A DNA stretch of 64,000 bases from Pinus tabuliformis (GCA_031772625.1 CM062807.1:1149087007-1149151006), one strand, 5' to 3'. Positions 32,460 to 43,726 are shown, counted from the first letter of the stretch. The notes: generated from the sequence alone by a model not told the origin. Program-made: numbers and translations.

Positions 32460-35400
32460 GAAAAATATCTGGCCTTGGATACAAATTTTTACCTTGACAT
32501 GATGTTGCTGATATGTGATGGTAAAATCTCATATCTTGAAAGCCAAAATTTGGGTCTGACCTTCCTTCAGCAACTTGAATTTCTTGGCTATGGGCTGTTG
32601 TGTTCCAGGATTCTTCTTCTTTTTCTTCTTGAATGTCCTTGCCTTTCTTAATTTCTGCAATTTGAGCTTTGATTGCAGAAATCTCTTCTTTGAGTTGGTG
32701 AATTTCACCACTCACTTCTCCCAAAGTCAGGGATCTTACTTTCCCTGGTTTCTGGTGATGCATTTGGAAAGACTTAGTGTTCCTTTCATAGGATGCATCG
32801 ACAAACAAAGGTTTCTTACCTGATTCTTTTGAGGCTTTTGATTTAAGCTGATCTGTGAATGCTTCTATCAGGCGGTTCTTCATGGGTCCTTCTTCCATTG
32901 TCCTAATATGTGATAAAATCTTCATTTCCGCCTCTTCTTCAGCAGATGCCATTAGGAATTTTTCTTTAGGAAGCTTTGTTCTTTCTTCTTCTTCTTCGCT
33001 GGAACTGTCCAAAAATTCAGAGTCATCTTCATAAAATATATGACATGCACATTCTTCTGAATTATAGCAAGAACATTCAGATGATTCAGAATCAGTATAC
33101 TGGCCCATATTAACTTGAAATTCTTCTTCTGAAGTACTAAAAGAATCAAGACACGATTCCTCTAATTGGTGTTGTTGAGCTGAGTCTTTGATAATAAGAT
33201 TTGGGCACCTTTCTGTAGCATGGGTCTTTGATTTACATCTCAGACAAAAGCTTGGGCCTGAATGCTCTTTCTTAACCTGTTTAGCCTTTTGAGCATAAAC
33301 AGCTGTCTTTTTTCCCTTATTAAGCTTTGATTCTTCGCCTTGGGGACATCTTGAAGCTGTATGTCCAGTCTGGCCACACAACCAGCAAGTAATTTTGTTC
33401 CATTTTTCTTGCTTGGATGTATGCAGGTGGATGTCAGAAGGAGTATAATAATGGGTTTTTGGGATATATTTGTAGTGGCCCTTCTTTTTATGGCTTTTAT
33501 CCCTTGTAGAATACTTCCTTTTATTTTTTTGATAATCCCTTCGATTTTTGTAGAAAGTCTCTTTGAATTCTCTTTTGGCCCTCTTCCTAGACTTTCTCTT
33601 TTTGACCAATGGGTCATCTATTGTCAGTCCATATTTGCTGCAAATGGACTTTCTATCTGGCAGTCTGGACAGTTTTTCCAAAGACTTGTTTACCTTCGAG
33701 CTGGTACAAAGACTTACCAGTGTCTTTGTAATAAGGGAATAAATTTCTCCCCATGTATAAGACTCAAAAGGTAACTGAAAAATTTCTTGCAATCTAATAT
33801 AGTCAACAAATCTAGAGGGTAGAGCAGCTAGATATACCTGCTTCCAGAGCAAGTTTTTGGAATCTTTCACCTCATAGATTCGCTGCATCCAATCTCTATG
33901 GAAATCATCAAATTGAGACATCTTATGACATTTGAGGTTCATCAAAATGACCTCATGTTTGTTGGCAATTTCTGTCTCACAGCCACACCAATGTTCTAGA
34001 ATCATTGATGTTAGCGCACCAATCATATTGCTTATTACAGTACCATCAGGATTATGAATAACATCTCCTTTTTCATCCTTGAGCACTTCTGCTTCCATGG
34101 TCTCAATAAGTTTAGGAGAAGATTCAGTTTCCCACCATCTGAGAAGAGTACCTGTAAAACATTGGATGATGGTTCTGCAAGCATCTACCTCTGATTTTCC
34201 TCTAAGACACATGAGTTTATATTCAGTATACATTAAATCAATCATCTGGCGAATTTGGCCAATGCTCATGTTGTCTATGTTCCATTCTCTGTGGGAATTA
34301 GGGAAGAAAGTATGTGCTTCAGGCAATTTTCCCTTCCCTTCAATGTCAGGAGCAGAATATCTGGAAAATCTATGTTCAAGAGGCTCATAGATTGGGAGGA
34401 TTTGTGTTTCCTGAGATTTTTGTTCTTCTGTTTCTGGTTCCCTGAATAAGGAAGCAATACTGATGTGTTCAGACTCATCAGTCTTTGAGATAGTTTCTTT
34501 GGGGAACAGCAGAGGGAATTTCTGTACATTCCTTATTGGATTCTCAATCTTTATATTTCTTTTTACCAGGAAAGAATTTGGAACTGGCTTTTCAACTTTT
34601 GTGACCTGCATCCTTTCAAATTTCTCATTTAAGCCAGTAAGGAGTGTCTTAGTTACATCAATATGTCCAACTAAGTTTTCTCCTATTTCTTCAATCTTAT
34701 TCAATGATTCCTTGGTGTAAGAACAAGTCATGCTGGAATCAAATTGTAAATTATTCAAACAAGAATTTACACAATTGAGAGAAGACTGTACAATATCTAC
34801 TTGCTTCTTTACATCTTCTGCTTTAGCCACATTCATTTCTAGACCCTTTAGAGCAGTATTGGTCCAATTTAACTGTTCACTAGCCTTTTGAATTCTACCA
34901 TCAATTCCTAAGGCATTATCATCTTTTTGAACTAGGGGGATGGCTTTGGCTGCATTTGTTTTTTCTCCCAAGATGATTCCTTTATATGGGGGAAAAGTAG
35001 TAGGGGTTTCAACTGTGGATCCATCAATTGCAGTCCATCCATGCTTATCAATCATACTGCTAGAAATAGCACCAGTTAAAACATTTATAGGAGAAATTTT
35101 ATCTTTCCATGAGTAGAAAGATATCCAAACACTATTTACTTCCATATAGTGTTTCCAGTCTGTTGCTAACTTTCTTTTCTGATCTGGGGTATATCCTTGG
35201 TCAAATTCATCTGCTTGAGGATTTGTATACAAATCCCAATTCAACATTTCTTTCATCCATTTAGAACTGATTTGTGATTTTAAGCATCCATCCATAAGTG
35301 CAAAAAACTTGTGCATTTCCATGACTGCAGGCTTTTTACAGTCAGAAGGAATCTGTTTGAATCTGCATTCTGGAATCAGTTCTGATTGTTCAAGTTTCCC

Positions 35401-36519
35401 CAACCCATACCTTGGCTTTGCTGGTCTCATTAAGCAAATCAACTGAGTAAGCCTAGGGTCTTCTTCTTCTATTGAATGGATCATGAGAACATGATCTGAA
35501 TCGCGCTCAGGCTGATGTGGGAAAGGAATATCAGAACATTTAGGATTAGGGCATGAGCTGATAGAGGTGGATGGAGGAGCAACACCAGTGCGAGGATTAT
35601 GGTGCAGATGAACATTCTGTTCGGCTAGGGTCAGCAGATTTACGACATTTGTACAATCTGGACATTTTACTTCTAAAGAAGAAAAATTAACAAGCTGAGC
35701 TAATTCGAAAAGCTGTGGATGTTTACAAGAAGAAAAGGATGATGATGAACAGGCGGTATCAACAGTGGAAGGATCTCTGTAGTATTTGGATGTTTTACAA
35801 GCAGCGTCTATTCTTCTCCGATCAATAGTTGACCTGCGAGGAAAGGATATGACTGCATTGGAAGCATTTTCAGTTATGTTGGCAGAAGTGATATTTCGGG
35901 GAATTTGTGGCCTGGAGTAATTTACAACCCAATGTTCAGGGAATTGCAGATCTTCCCATTTTATCAATAGATGTTCAATCTTTTGGTTCTTTGGGTCAGT
36001 TTTGACTACCACACTTGATTTGGAATCTCGACTGGGAGTATGACGGATTGTTGGCCATAAAGTGTTGGTATGTCTGAAACAGGCGTTGGTCTGGATGGCT
36101 ATATTGTTCCTCTTTCTCTTCATATCAAAACCCGTAGTATGGATTTGCAGCTGTAAGATATCTTTAATGGTTTCATCAAACACATATATGGAAAAGTTTG
36201 GGAAACAATCAAAGTATACAGGGCCATCAGACAAAGGGGCTACAATTCCACCGATTATTGAATCTGTATATCTGTTGTGCGTTAGGTCTCTAACAGTAGC
36301 AAGCACAAAAGTTTTTAATCCTTTATGGACCAAAGGATTGATGCCAACCCGAATGCAACCAACCTTAAGTCTTTGTACCAGCTCGAAGGTAAACAAGTCT
36401 TTGGAAAAACTGTCCAGACTGCCAGATAGAAAGTCCATTTGCAGCAAATATGGACTGACAATAGATGACCCATTGGTCAAAAAGAGAAATTCTAGGAAGA
36501 GGGCCAAAAGAGAATTCAA
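32425..36519 (-). pseudogene. Chimeric frame: antisense coat leader, then movement protein to CCHC region
   Basis: A 1,364-codon open frame. The first 50 or so codons (36,519-36,366) are the wrong strand of the coat region of block 3. From 36,360 down it is genuine polyprotein from residue about 121, starting within the movement protein ('GCIRVGINPLVHKG'), through Cys/His region, coiled coil, coat, both CCHC knuckles and acidic stretch. It leaves frame at a 2-nt deletion near 32,524, just before the protease. The viral N-terminus and promoter are missing, so the ATG here is an accident of the junction. Confidence 0.85.
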
Positions 36520-39500
36520 AGAGACTTTCTACAAAAATCGAAGGGATTATCCAAAAAATAAAAGGAAGTATTCTACAAGGGATAAAAGCCATAAAAAGAA
36601 GGGCCACTACAAATATATCCCAAAAACCCATTATTATACTCCTTCTGACATCCACCTGCATACATCCAAGCAAGAAAAATGGAACAAAATTACTTGCTGG
36701 TTGTGTGGCCAGACTGGACATACAGCTTCAAGATGTCCCCAAGGCGAAGAATCAAAGCTTAATAAGGGAAAAAAGACAGCTGTTTATGCTCAAAAGGCTA
36801 AACAGGTTAAGAAAGAGCATTCAGGCCCAAGCTTTTGTCTGAGATGTAAATCAAAGACCCATGCTACAGAAAGGTGCCCAAATCTTATTATCAAAGACTC
36901 AGCTCAACAGCACCAATTAGAGGAATCGTGTCTTGATTCTTTTAGTACTTCAGAAGAAGAATTTCAAGTTAATATGGGCCAGTATACTGATTCTGAATCA
37001 TCTGAATGTTCTTGCTATAATTCAGAAGAATGTGCATGTCATATATTTTATGAAGATGACTCTGAATTTTTGGACAGTTCCAGCGAAGAAGAAGAAGAAA
37101 GAACAAAGCTTCCTAAAGAAAAAGTCCTAATGGCATCTGCTGAAGAAGAGGCGGAAATGAAGATTTTATCACATATTAGGACAATGGAAGAAGGACCCAT
37201 GAAGAACCGCCTGATAGAAGCATTCACAGATCAGCTTAAATCAAAAGCCTCAAAAGAATCAGGTAAGAAACCTTTGTTTGTCGATGCATCCTATGAAAGG
37301 AACACTAAGTCTTTCCAAATGCATCACCAGAAACCAGGGAAAGTAAGATCCCTGACTTTGGGAGAAGTGAGTGGTGAAATTCACCAACTCAAAGCAGAGA
37401 TTTCTGCAATCAAAGCTCAAATTACAGAAAATAAGAAAGGCAAGGACATTCAAGAAGAAAAAGAAGAAGAATCCTGGAACACAACAGCCCATAGCCAAGA
37501 AATTCAAGTTGCTGAAGGAAGGTCAGACCCAAATTTTGTCTTTCAAGATATGAGATTGTTTACCATCACATATCAGCAACATCATGTCAAGGTAAAAATC
37601 TGTATCCAAGGCCAGATATTTTTCATGACTGCATTATTAGATTCTGGTGCAGATATTAATATTCTTAATATCAGAAATGTTCCAGCAAAATATTGGGTCT
37701 CTGCTGAAAGAGAAGTTGTAGGCCTAGGAAATAAGAAACTCAAATATGAAATTCCTAGAGCTTCACTATGTTTTGATACCCACTGTGTATACATGAAATT
37801 TGCCATAGCAGACATCCCTGTTGATTGTATATTAGGGAATGTCTTTTTAGCTGCAGTAGAACCTCATGGGTCAGCCAGGTTGAAAGGAAGTAGAGCTGGT
37901 TATTTTATTTCTGTACCCACATCTAAAGGTAGAAGAAAAAGAATTGAGCTTCCTTATGTTTCAACTCCAAGAGTTTCTACAATGGTTCAAGCCATGCAGA
38001 AATTAGACAAAGCAGAATCTTTGCTATTAGATCTTAAAGATCTAAAAAGCACATTGAGAGTAGAAGAACAGCTGAAACTACCTCAAATTAAAAGAAAAAT
38101 CCAAGAACTGAAAGAAAAGATAGAGGAAAAATGTTGTTCAGAAGAACCAAATGCTTTTTGGCACAAAAAGCAACATACCATTAAGTTGCCCTATAAAGAA
38201 GGATATACAGGAAAGCCCTGTAAAAGCAGAGCAATCCCTATGAGCCAAGAATACAGAAAACTATGCCAAAAAGAAATCCAGCAATTGCTCAACAGAGGAT
38301 TGATCAGAGAATCCACTAGCCCCTGGAATTGCTATGGATTCTATGTAAACAAAAGAGCTGAACAAATTAGAGGTATCCCTAGACTTGTGATAAATTACAA
38401 GCCTCTAAATTCAGTTTTGGCCGATGATACTTATCCCATTCCACATAAAGGAGATTTGATCAGGAGAATTGCAGGAGCCAAAATATTTTCAAAATTTGAT
38501 TTAAAAGCAGGATTTTGGCAAGTTGCCATTGATGAGGGAGATAAGTTCAAAACTGCTTTTAGTATTCCTGCAGGGCACTATGAATGGAATGTCATGCCTT
38601 TTGGTCTTAAAAATGCTCCTTCAAAGTTTCAAAAGGTCATGGATGATATTTTCAAGCCATATTTTGATTGGCTACTTGTATATATTGATGATGTTTTAAT
38701 TTTTTCCAAAAATATTGATGATCACTTCAAACATGTAAATATTTTCATGAAGTTGGTCAAGAAAAATGGGCTTGTGCTTAGCAAAAAGAAAATAGAAGTA
38801 TTTCAGACTTCTATAAAGTTCTTAGGCCACCAGATTTCCAATGGACAAATCTCTCTGCAACAACATGCCATTGACTTTGCAGACAAATTTCCAGATGTCT
38901 TAAAAGACAAGACACAACTGCAAAGGTTCCTTGGCTGCCTAAATTATGTAAGCAGCTTTTATCAAGACTGTGCCAGTGACAGAAAAGTTCTCAATAAGCG
39001 GCTTGGCAAAAAACCCCCTCAATGGTCAGACGCCCATACCAGAGCAGTGCAAGAAATCAAAGCAAAGGTAAAGTCTTTGCCTATACTGTATATAGCAGAT
39101 GATGAGGCATTCAAGATAGTTGAATCTGACGCCAGTGACATAGGCTGGGGTGGGATTCTAAAACAAAAGGTTGACAAGGAAGAACAAGTGGTACAGTTTG
39201 CCTCAGGAGTATGGAATCCAGCAGAACAGAATTACTCTGTTATTGAAAGAGAAGTGAAAGCTGCATGGAATTGCATCAGCAAGTTTGCAGTATATCTAAT
39301 AAACAAACATTTTCTTCTCAGAACAGATGCGTCAGCAATGAAGAAAGTCCTATCCAAGGACATCAAGAAACCAGAAGAAGCAAAGTTTGCCAGATGGCAG
39401 GCGCTCTTTGCAAATTTTGATTTTTCCATTGAGCACATCAAAGGAGAGGAAAATTGTCTTCCTGACTTTCTCAGCAGGGAATACTTTGAACAAAACACAG

Positions 39501-40438
39501 CACATATCATGATGATTATTACTGAGTGGGACCAGCACCAAAAACAAGAAGTCTTGAGAGCCATTCCAGATAATCAAGACTGGGATACATACAGGGACAA
39601 CTGGAGACCCACATGGCAATTAAGGAACACAAAAGTCCTTGATGCCAACTTACAGCCTCACACTGATCTACAACACTATGTACCTGAAAGAAAGGTGTAC
39701 CCAAAGGGTAGAAAATGGATCCATGATATGATGTATGACAAAGCAAAAGCAGATGCTAGAACAGCAAGAAGGGCCCTGGAAACAAATTTTCATGACATTG
39801 GAGGTATCTGGCACCATGGAGGTCGTGACACAGGAATCTATGAAAGCTATTATTGCATCTACCGAACCAGAGACTTGTGGATCAACCAACCCCAAGTCCA
39901 ACCATGTGCTCGATGGCCCAGAAATGATCCCAAAGTAATGTTCCCTGACACAGTTTATGATTTTTCAGATTATAAAAAGCTGTGGTGGGACTTCATGAAT
40001 ATTGATGACAGAGAAGAAACCCATTACACAAAGTTGAAATTCAGTACAATGGCAGCATCCCAGAAAAATCTACAATGTGAATGGTTTCAGAATTGGTGGA
40101 CAGATTACGGAGTGAACAGAACAGCCATGGACCCAGTATATCATGAAGGATATGAAAGAAAATACTCTTACAGATGTTTTGAGTACAACATCGGGGATTG
40201 TTTTCATCGCATATACAACACAGTCAAAGAAATGACAGCCCAAGAGTGGGATCCTTTTCACATGACAAATTATTCCCTCCAGGAATACATGAGAGAGCAC
40301 TTAGAATGGTATGTCCTAACCAAAGTCCAGCATCAAATCATACTGGGTAAACCCATGATAGTCCGAAGGATTTATACAAAGGCATGTGATGATCTACTTT
40401 ATAAAAGAAACAGATTCCCTGATCTGACTGTATTTTGA
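36062..40438 (+). CDS. Viral polyprotein C-part fused to antisense movement-protein leader (block 3)
   Basis: A 1,458-codon open frame. About 100 codons (36,062-36,360) are the antisense of the movement protein. Viral sense starts at about 36,366 in the coat and equals block 1 plus 16,230 at every checkpoint (knuckles, DSGA, YIDD, stop, TATA, primer site), so no net indel exists over 5.09 kb. Protease, RT and RNase H motifs and the C-terminal region are uninterrupted. I count about nine amino-acid differences from block 1. There is no viral promoter upstream. Confidence 0.88.
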   Translation: MLVCLKQALVWMAILFLFLFISKPVVWICSCKISLMVSSNTYMEKFGKQSKYTGPSDKGATIPPIIESVYLLCVRSLTVASTKVFNPLWTKGLMPTRMQPTLSLCTSSKVNKSLEKLSRLPDRKSICSKYGLTIDDPLVKKRNSRKRAKREFKETFYKNRRDYPKNKRKYSTRDKSHKKKGHYKYIPKTHYYTPSDIHLHTSKQEKWNKITCWLCGQTGHTASRCPQGEESKLNKGKKTAVYAQKAKQVKKEHSGPSFCLRCKSKTHATERCPNLIIKDSAQQHQLEESCLDSFSTSEEEFQVNMGQYTDSESSECSCYNSEECACHIFYEDDSEFLDSSSEEEEERTKLPKEKVLMASAEEEAEMKILSHIRTMEEGPMKNRLIEAFTDQLKSKASKESGKKPLFVDASYERNTKSFQMHHQKPGKVRSLTLGEVSGEIHQLKAEISAIKAQITENKKGKDIQEEKEEESWNTTAHSQEIQVAEGRSDPNFVFQDMRLFTITYQQHHVKVKICIQGQIFFMTALLDSGADINILNIRNVPAKYWVSAEREVVGLGNKKLKYEIPRASLCFDTHCVYMKFAIADIPVDCILGNVFLAAVEPHGSARLKGSRAGYFISVPTSKGRRKRIELPYVSTPRVSTMVQAMQKLDKAESLLLDLKDLKSTLRVEEQLKLPQIKRKIQELKEKIEEKCCSEEPNAFWHKKQHTIKLPYKEGYTGKPCKSRAIPMSQEYRKLCQKEIQQLLNRGLIRESTSPWNCYGFYVNKRAEQIRGIPRLVINYKPLNSVLADDTYPIPHKGDLIRRIAGAKIFSKFDLKAGFWQVAIDEGDKFKTAFSIPAGHYEWNVMPFGLKNAPSKFQKVMDDIFKPYFDWLLVYIDDVLIFSKNIDDHFKHVNIFMKLVKKNGLVLSKKKIEVFQTSIKFLGHQISNGQISLQQHAIDFADKFPDVLKDKTQLQRFLGCLNYVSSFYQDCASDRKVLNKRLGKKPPQWSDAHTRAVQEIKAKVKSLPILYIADDEAFKIVESDASDIGWGGILKQKVDKEEQVVQFASGVWNPAEQNYSVIEREVKAAWNCISKFAVYLINKHFLLRTDASAMKKVLSKDIKKPEEAKFARWQALFANFDFSIEHIKGEENCLPDFLSREYFEQNTAHIMMIITEWDQHQKQEVLRAIPDNQDWDTYRDNWRPTWQLRNTKVLDANLQPHTDLQHYVPERKVYPKGRKWIHDMMYDKAKADARTARRALETNFHDIGGIWHHGGRDTGIYESYYCIYRTRDLWINQPQVQPCARWPRNDPKVMFPDTVYDFSDYKKLWWDFMNIDDREETHYTKLKFSTMAASQKNLQCEWFQNWWTDYGVNRTAMDPVYHEGYERKYSYRCFEYNIGDCFHRIYNTVKEMTAQEWDPFHMTNYSLQEYMREHLEWYVLTKVQHQIILGKPMIVRRIYTKACDDLLYKRNRFPDLTVF

Positions 40439-40763
40439 TTACGTACCAGTCACAAGGGCTTAATTGTGACCAGAGTTCCCGTGGGCTTTACTGTTTAAAA
40501 GCTTCCACAGTGTAAATATTCTTATCTAGTCTTTTCCCGTGGGCTTTTTGTACAAAAGTATCCACTGTGTAGATAGCCATAATGTCCGAATCTACTTTAC
40601 AGACTATATCTCATGCGTTACCCGAAAGCAATTATTCGGTCTGTTTTAAGGACCCGAATATTTGTGCGGACGTCGCTCTGATAAAGACTGAAAAGAAATG
40701 ATTCTTTAAGATTTAAGTCATTTCTGTCCGACCAACAGTAATGTTTGTCCCCCCTTCTCATCC

Positions 40764-40770
40764 TATATAA
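40764..40770 (+). promoter_or_regulatory. Viral TATA box, block 3
   Basis: TATATAA, equivalent to 24,534-24,540; drives outward toward host DNA. Confidence 0.7.
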
Positions 40771-41167
40771 GAAGGGTAAGGTTCATTTGTTGGGCATCGG
40801 CATTTGAAGAGTCTTGTGTGTGTGTTTGAGTCGAGTGTTCTCCTGCTCTGCATCTGCGGACATCCAGTCTGATCTGCTTGCAACACGAGAAATCACTCAA
40901 AGTCCTTAGTTGGTTTGAGAAGCCTGCGTATCAGTGTGCTCGGCACTGATAAGAACCTAAAGTGGCCGAACCATTAGAAGAGTCAAGTGTTTGGGTGTTA
41001 AGTCTGATTCTGAGACAGAGCCTATACCTCGCCAGAAGCTTCCAGTAGTAACTTGCTTAATTTTGAGTTGTGAAAAGTCCGGTAAATGCGAGATTAGTCT
41101 ATCTCTGTATAGAATCCATTTCTATAAAAGCTCTGTGAGCATCCTGTAAGAATTTTCTCCATTCTGA

Positions 41168-41173
41168 AATAAA
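41168..41173 (+). terminator. Viral polyadenylation signal, block 3
   Basis: AATAAA, about 400 bp downstream of the TATA box and 280 bp before the right junction. Confidence 0.6.
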
Positions 41174-41455
41174 ATGAGTATGCCATTCTGTTATTGAGTA
41201 CCTCTGTGCATTTATAAGTCCGCTGTGGTAGAAGTTTTCTCTGTGCTTTCATCCCAAGTTCGCAAGAAGTTCGCGAAAAGATCGAAGGGACACCAAGGCC
41301 ATTTGAAGGCGTGGATGCATTGTTGAGGTCGTGAGAGTGTGAAAGATCCAAGTAGGTTCACCACTGGTTCATCAGGAGGCTGCTACCAGAGAAATACGAA
41401 GAGACACAGAGAAAGAGCAAGCTCGTGACAGGAGCCCCTGCTAGAAATTGGTATC

Positions 41456-43200
41456 CCTCACTTTTTTGTGACGTGAATTTTTATTATGTTGAAATTGCAA
41501 CCTTACTTCTACCTTCCTCTTTCAAATTTCATTAAAAAGAGTTTAATTAACAAATAATTTTAAATTACTTTGCGATGTTATTTAGTTAACTAATGATATT
41601 TTTAATATATAAAAAAATGATATTTGGTTAGGATTTTTTTCAAATGGTATCTAAAGGAGTTGATCTTGGGCTTATATTTATGTAATATAAGGTCAAAATC
41701 AATATAATTTTTAAGTGAATCTATACATGTTATTCTACGTAACTTTTAAGTGAACTTATACATGCCATTATACATAATGTACAAGGTAAATAAATAAAAA
41801 TTGAATTTTAAATTATAGACTTTATCTAAAACCTCATAGATTTCATATCACGACTATCAATAATCAAAATGCTCTCAAAAATAATAATTAATAAAAATTA
41901 TGTTTAGATTTTATTTACCATATATTTTAACCTATGTAATTAATATGCCAATCAAGTACCTTGTTAATGAAAAATTACCACTCTTGATATACATCTATTC
42001 TTTTACCCTTATTACACTAAATCAATGTTTTAATAAACCATATGATAAAAAATAAAAATAAAATGAAAACATAAAACTCTTAAAAAAAAGAGTGAATAAA
42101 AGCTTTGTGATCAAGTAAATGGTCCACTAAAACTAGCCAGAAAGAGTTTACAAACTTGTAGAATGTTCCACATAAATTAAGTTAAAGCTTGGGAAACCAA
42201 AACCACTTTTACATAGGTGTGTTAGTATCATTTGCATGATTATGTGTGATTCCTTGAAAATAAGTGTACATATATAATTATAATGTTTCCAAAACTTTTC
42301 ATATGGAATGAAAATCCCTAAAGTAATTGTCGTTTTGAAATTTATCTACTTTAGGTCATAAAAACTTTCATTTGTAAACATTGATTAGGATTCATAGTGG
42401 TAGATGGAGGTAGCAAAATTATCTTATTGACACTCAATGTTGGAACTTTGATGCCTAAAAGTGTGAATATTATCTTACAATCATAAAATCTATGTCTCTC
42501 AAATGTCTCAACAACCCTGGTCAATGGATGTTTTGGTGAGCAATGAAGTGTATTGTGGTAGATATTAATATATAAAATAATAAAGATATAGTGCAAATCA
42601 AATTTTATTAACTAAAGAATGGTAAAAAGCAATGTATAAATAAAGTTGTTTTGATAGGAGTAATTATTTGATAAGAGATATCTCTGTGATGTTTATTTTC
42701 TAGCTTTGACAAGATGTTGAAAGCTACATTTTTTAATAATCCTAACAAAAAATAAAAAGCATAAACCCTAGGATACAAGAAACTTAATCTTAACTTGAAA
42801 TTAGGATTCATCGTATACACTTTGCTAAAAGGATACATTGTATACACTTTGCTAAAAGAATATTGAATTGTCTAAAAAAAAATATGAAGCCTGTGTGGGA
42901 CTATACCATTTTTCTCATTATTATATTGTAGTGTTTCTTAGTTCATTGAAAAGAGAATTTGTTCTTTAGCTCATTGAAAAGAGAATTTGTGAACTACGCT
43001 GGTAATTTGGTTTTGTAATTTCAAAAAGCACATGGAAACGCTTTGAAAAGTCACTATGGTTTCAAGACTTGAGAATTGTCAATCTTGATATTATTTCTAA
43101 GATTACTTGGGACAACCAGTTGGATTATTCCTTCCCCATTAAGTAGAAATGGTTTCCATTGTGTTAAGTTCTTGCAATAGATGGGGCAATTTCCATCGGA
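41456..43200. other. Right host flank, no gene seen
   Basis: AT-rich DNA with a 27-bp tandem duplication (42,809-42,862, GTATACACTTTGCTAAAAG core) and a 28-bp imperfect one (about 42,935-42,990, TCATTGAAAAGAGAATTTG core). Short frames on the minus strand have no recognisable motifs. Confidence 0.5.
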
Positions 43201-43201
43201 T

Positions 43202-43471
43202 TTAGTCCTTGATGAACCACTTATGTTTCTTTAAAAACCTAAACGAGTTATACAATTCTGGATGGATGCTCTTCAACTCCGTGTCCATGAATTGGTCCAT
43301 TATAACATGCTCAATGTAATCGTGGTTGAGCCTTATAGTGGTCCAATGATAAGCAACTTCTAAGGTGTCAAAGAATGGAAGATAGTACGGTCGAATAAAT
43401 TCTACATTAAAGAGTCTAAGAAGTATGTCGGGGGAGGGTGGAAGATTTAATCCAAAATCATTCTCACCCAC
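43202..43471 (-). other. Unrecognised 89-codon frame
   Basis: The translation (for example 'LPPSPDILLRLFNVEF', 'TLEVAYHWTTIRLNHDYIE', 'IHPELYNSFRFLKKH') has protein-like composition in an AT-rich setting, unlike nearby spurious frames. It has no transmembrane segment or catalytic motif that I can name. It could be an exon or a transposon scrap; no function is assigned. Confidence 0.25.
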
Positions 43472-43683
43472 AAGCTCGGTGATAGTGTAAGGCCTATATC
43501 AAAAAGGTTTCAACTTCCTCTACGAGCCTACGAGTTTCTATTTTTGCAATTGTGACCATATCTTGTCATAATTTGTAACTCGTATGGACCTTGAGGTTGA
43601 TCATGTTGTTATTTATATTTACCATTCATTTTATCCAAAATATCATGAACTTATTGTTAAATGCACTAATGTCAAAAGGTGCA

Positions 43684-43726
43684 GGTATATGTATGTATGT
43701 ATGTACACACACACACACACATATAT
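43684..43726. repeat. Compound microsatellite (GTAT)n(AC)n(AT)n
   Basis: Short tandem GTAT units, then about nine AC units, then AT units. Confidence 0.9.

Larger units (their letters stand above)
19028..41455. mobile_element. Endogenous pararetrovirus array (Caulimoviridae)
   Basis: Three blocks of one virus: plus 19,028-25,337, minus 25,338-36,360, plus 36,366-41,455. Domains (30K movement protein, coat with CCHC, protease, RT, RNase H), the tRNA-Met primer site inside an intergenic region, and the lack of LTRs or integrase identify an endogenous caulimovirid. From the head-to-tail overlap in the minus block (offset 8,277 between repeated points, minus a 128-bp duplication, plus a 2-nt deletion), the unit genome is about 8,151 nt with one ORF of 2,357 codons and a 1,077-nt intergenic region. 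A petuvirus-like arrangement; the genus is not settled. Confidence 0.93.
40439..41455 (+). promoter_or_regulatory. Viral intergenic region of block 3, ending inside the primer site
   Basis: Colinear with 24,209-25,225 and carries TATA (40,764-40,770), AATAAA (41,168-41,173) and the first seven bases of the primer site (TGGTATC, 41,449-41,455). It then changes to host sequence. The promoter points out of the array into the right flank. Confidence 0.85.

Noticed and set aside
32575..32823. Phe-rich plus-strand frame opposite the viral coat-protease region
   Set aside because: Antisense shadow of Lys/Glu-rich coding sequence; the same shadow appears in every viral copy.
36062..36365. Hydrophobic N-terminus of the 1,458-codon frame as a signal peptide or membrane segment
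   Set aside because: It is the antisense of movement-protein sequence and belongs to the inverted junction, not to a gene.
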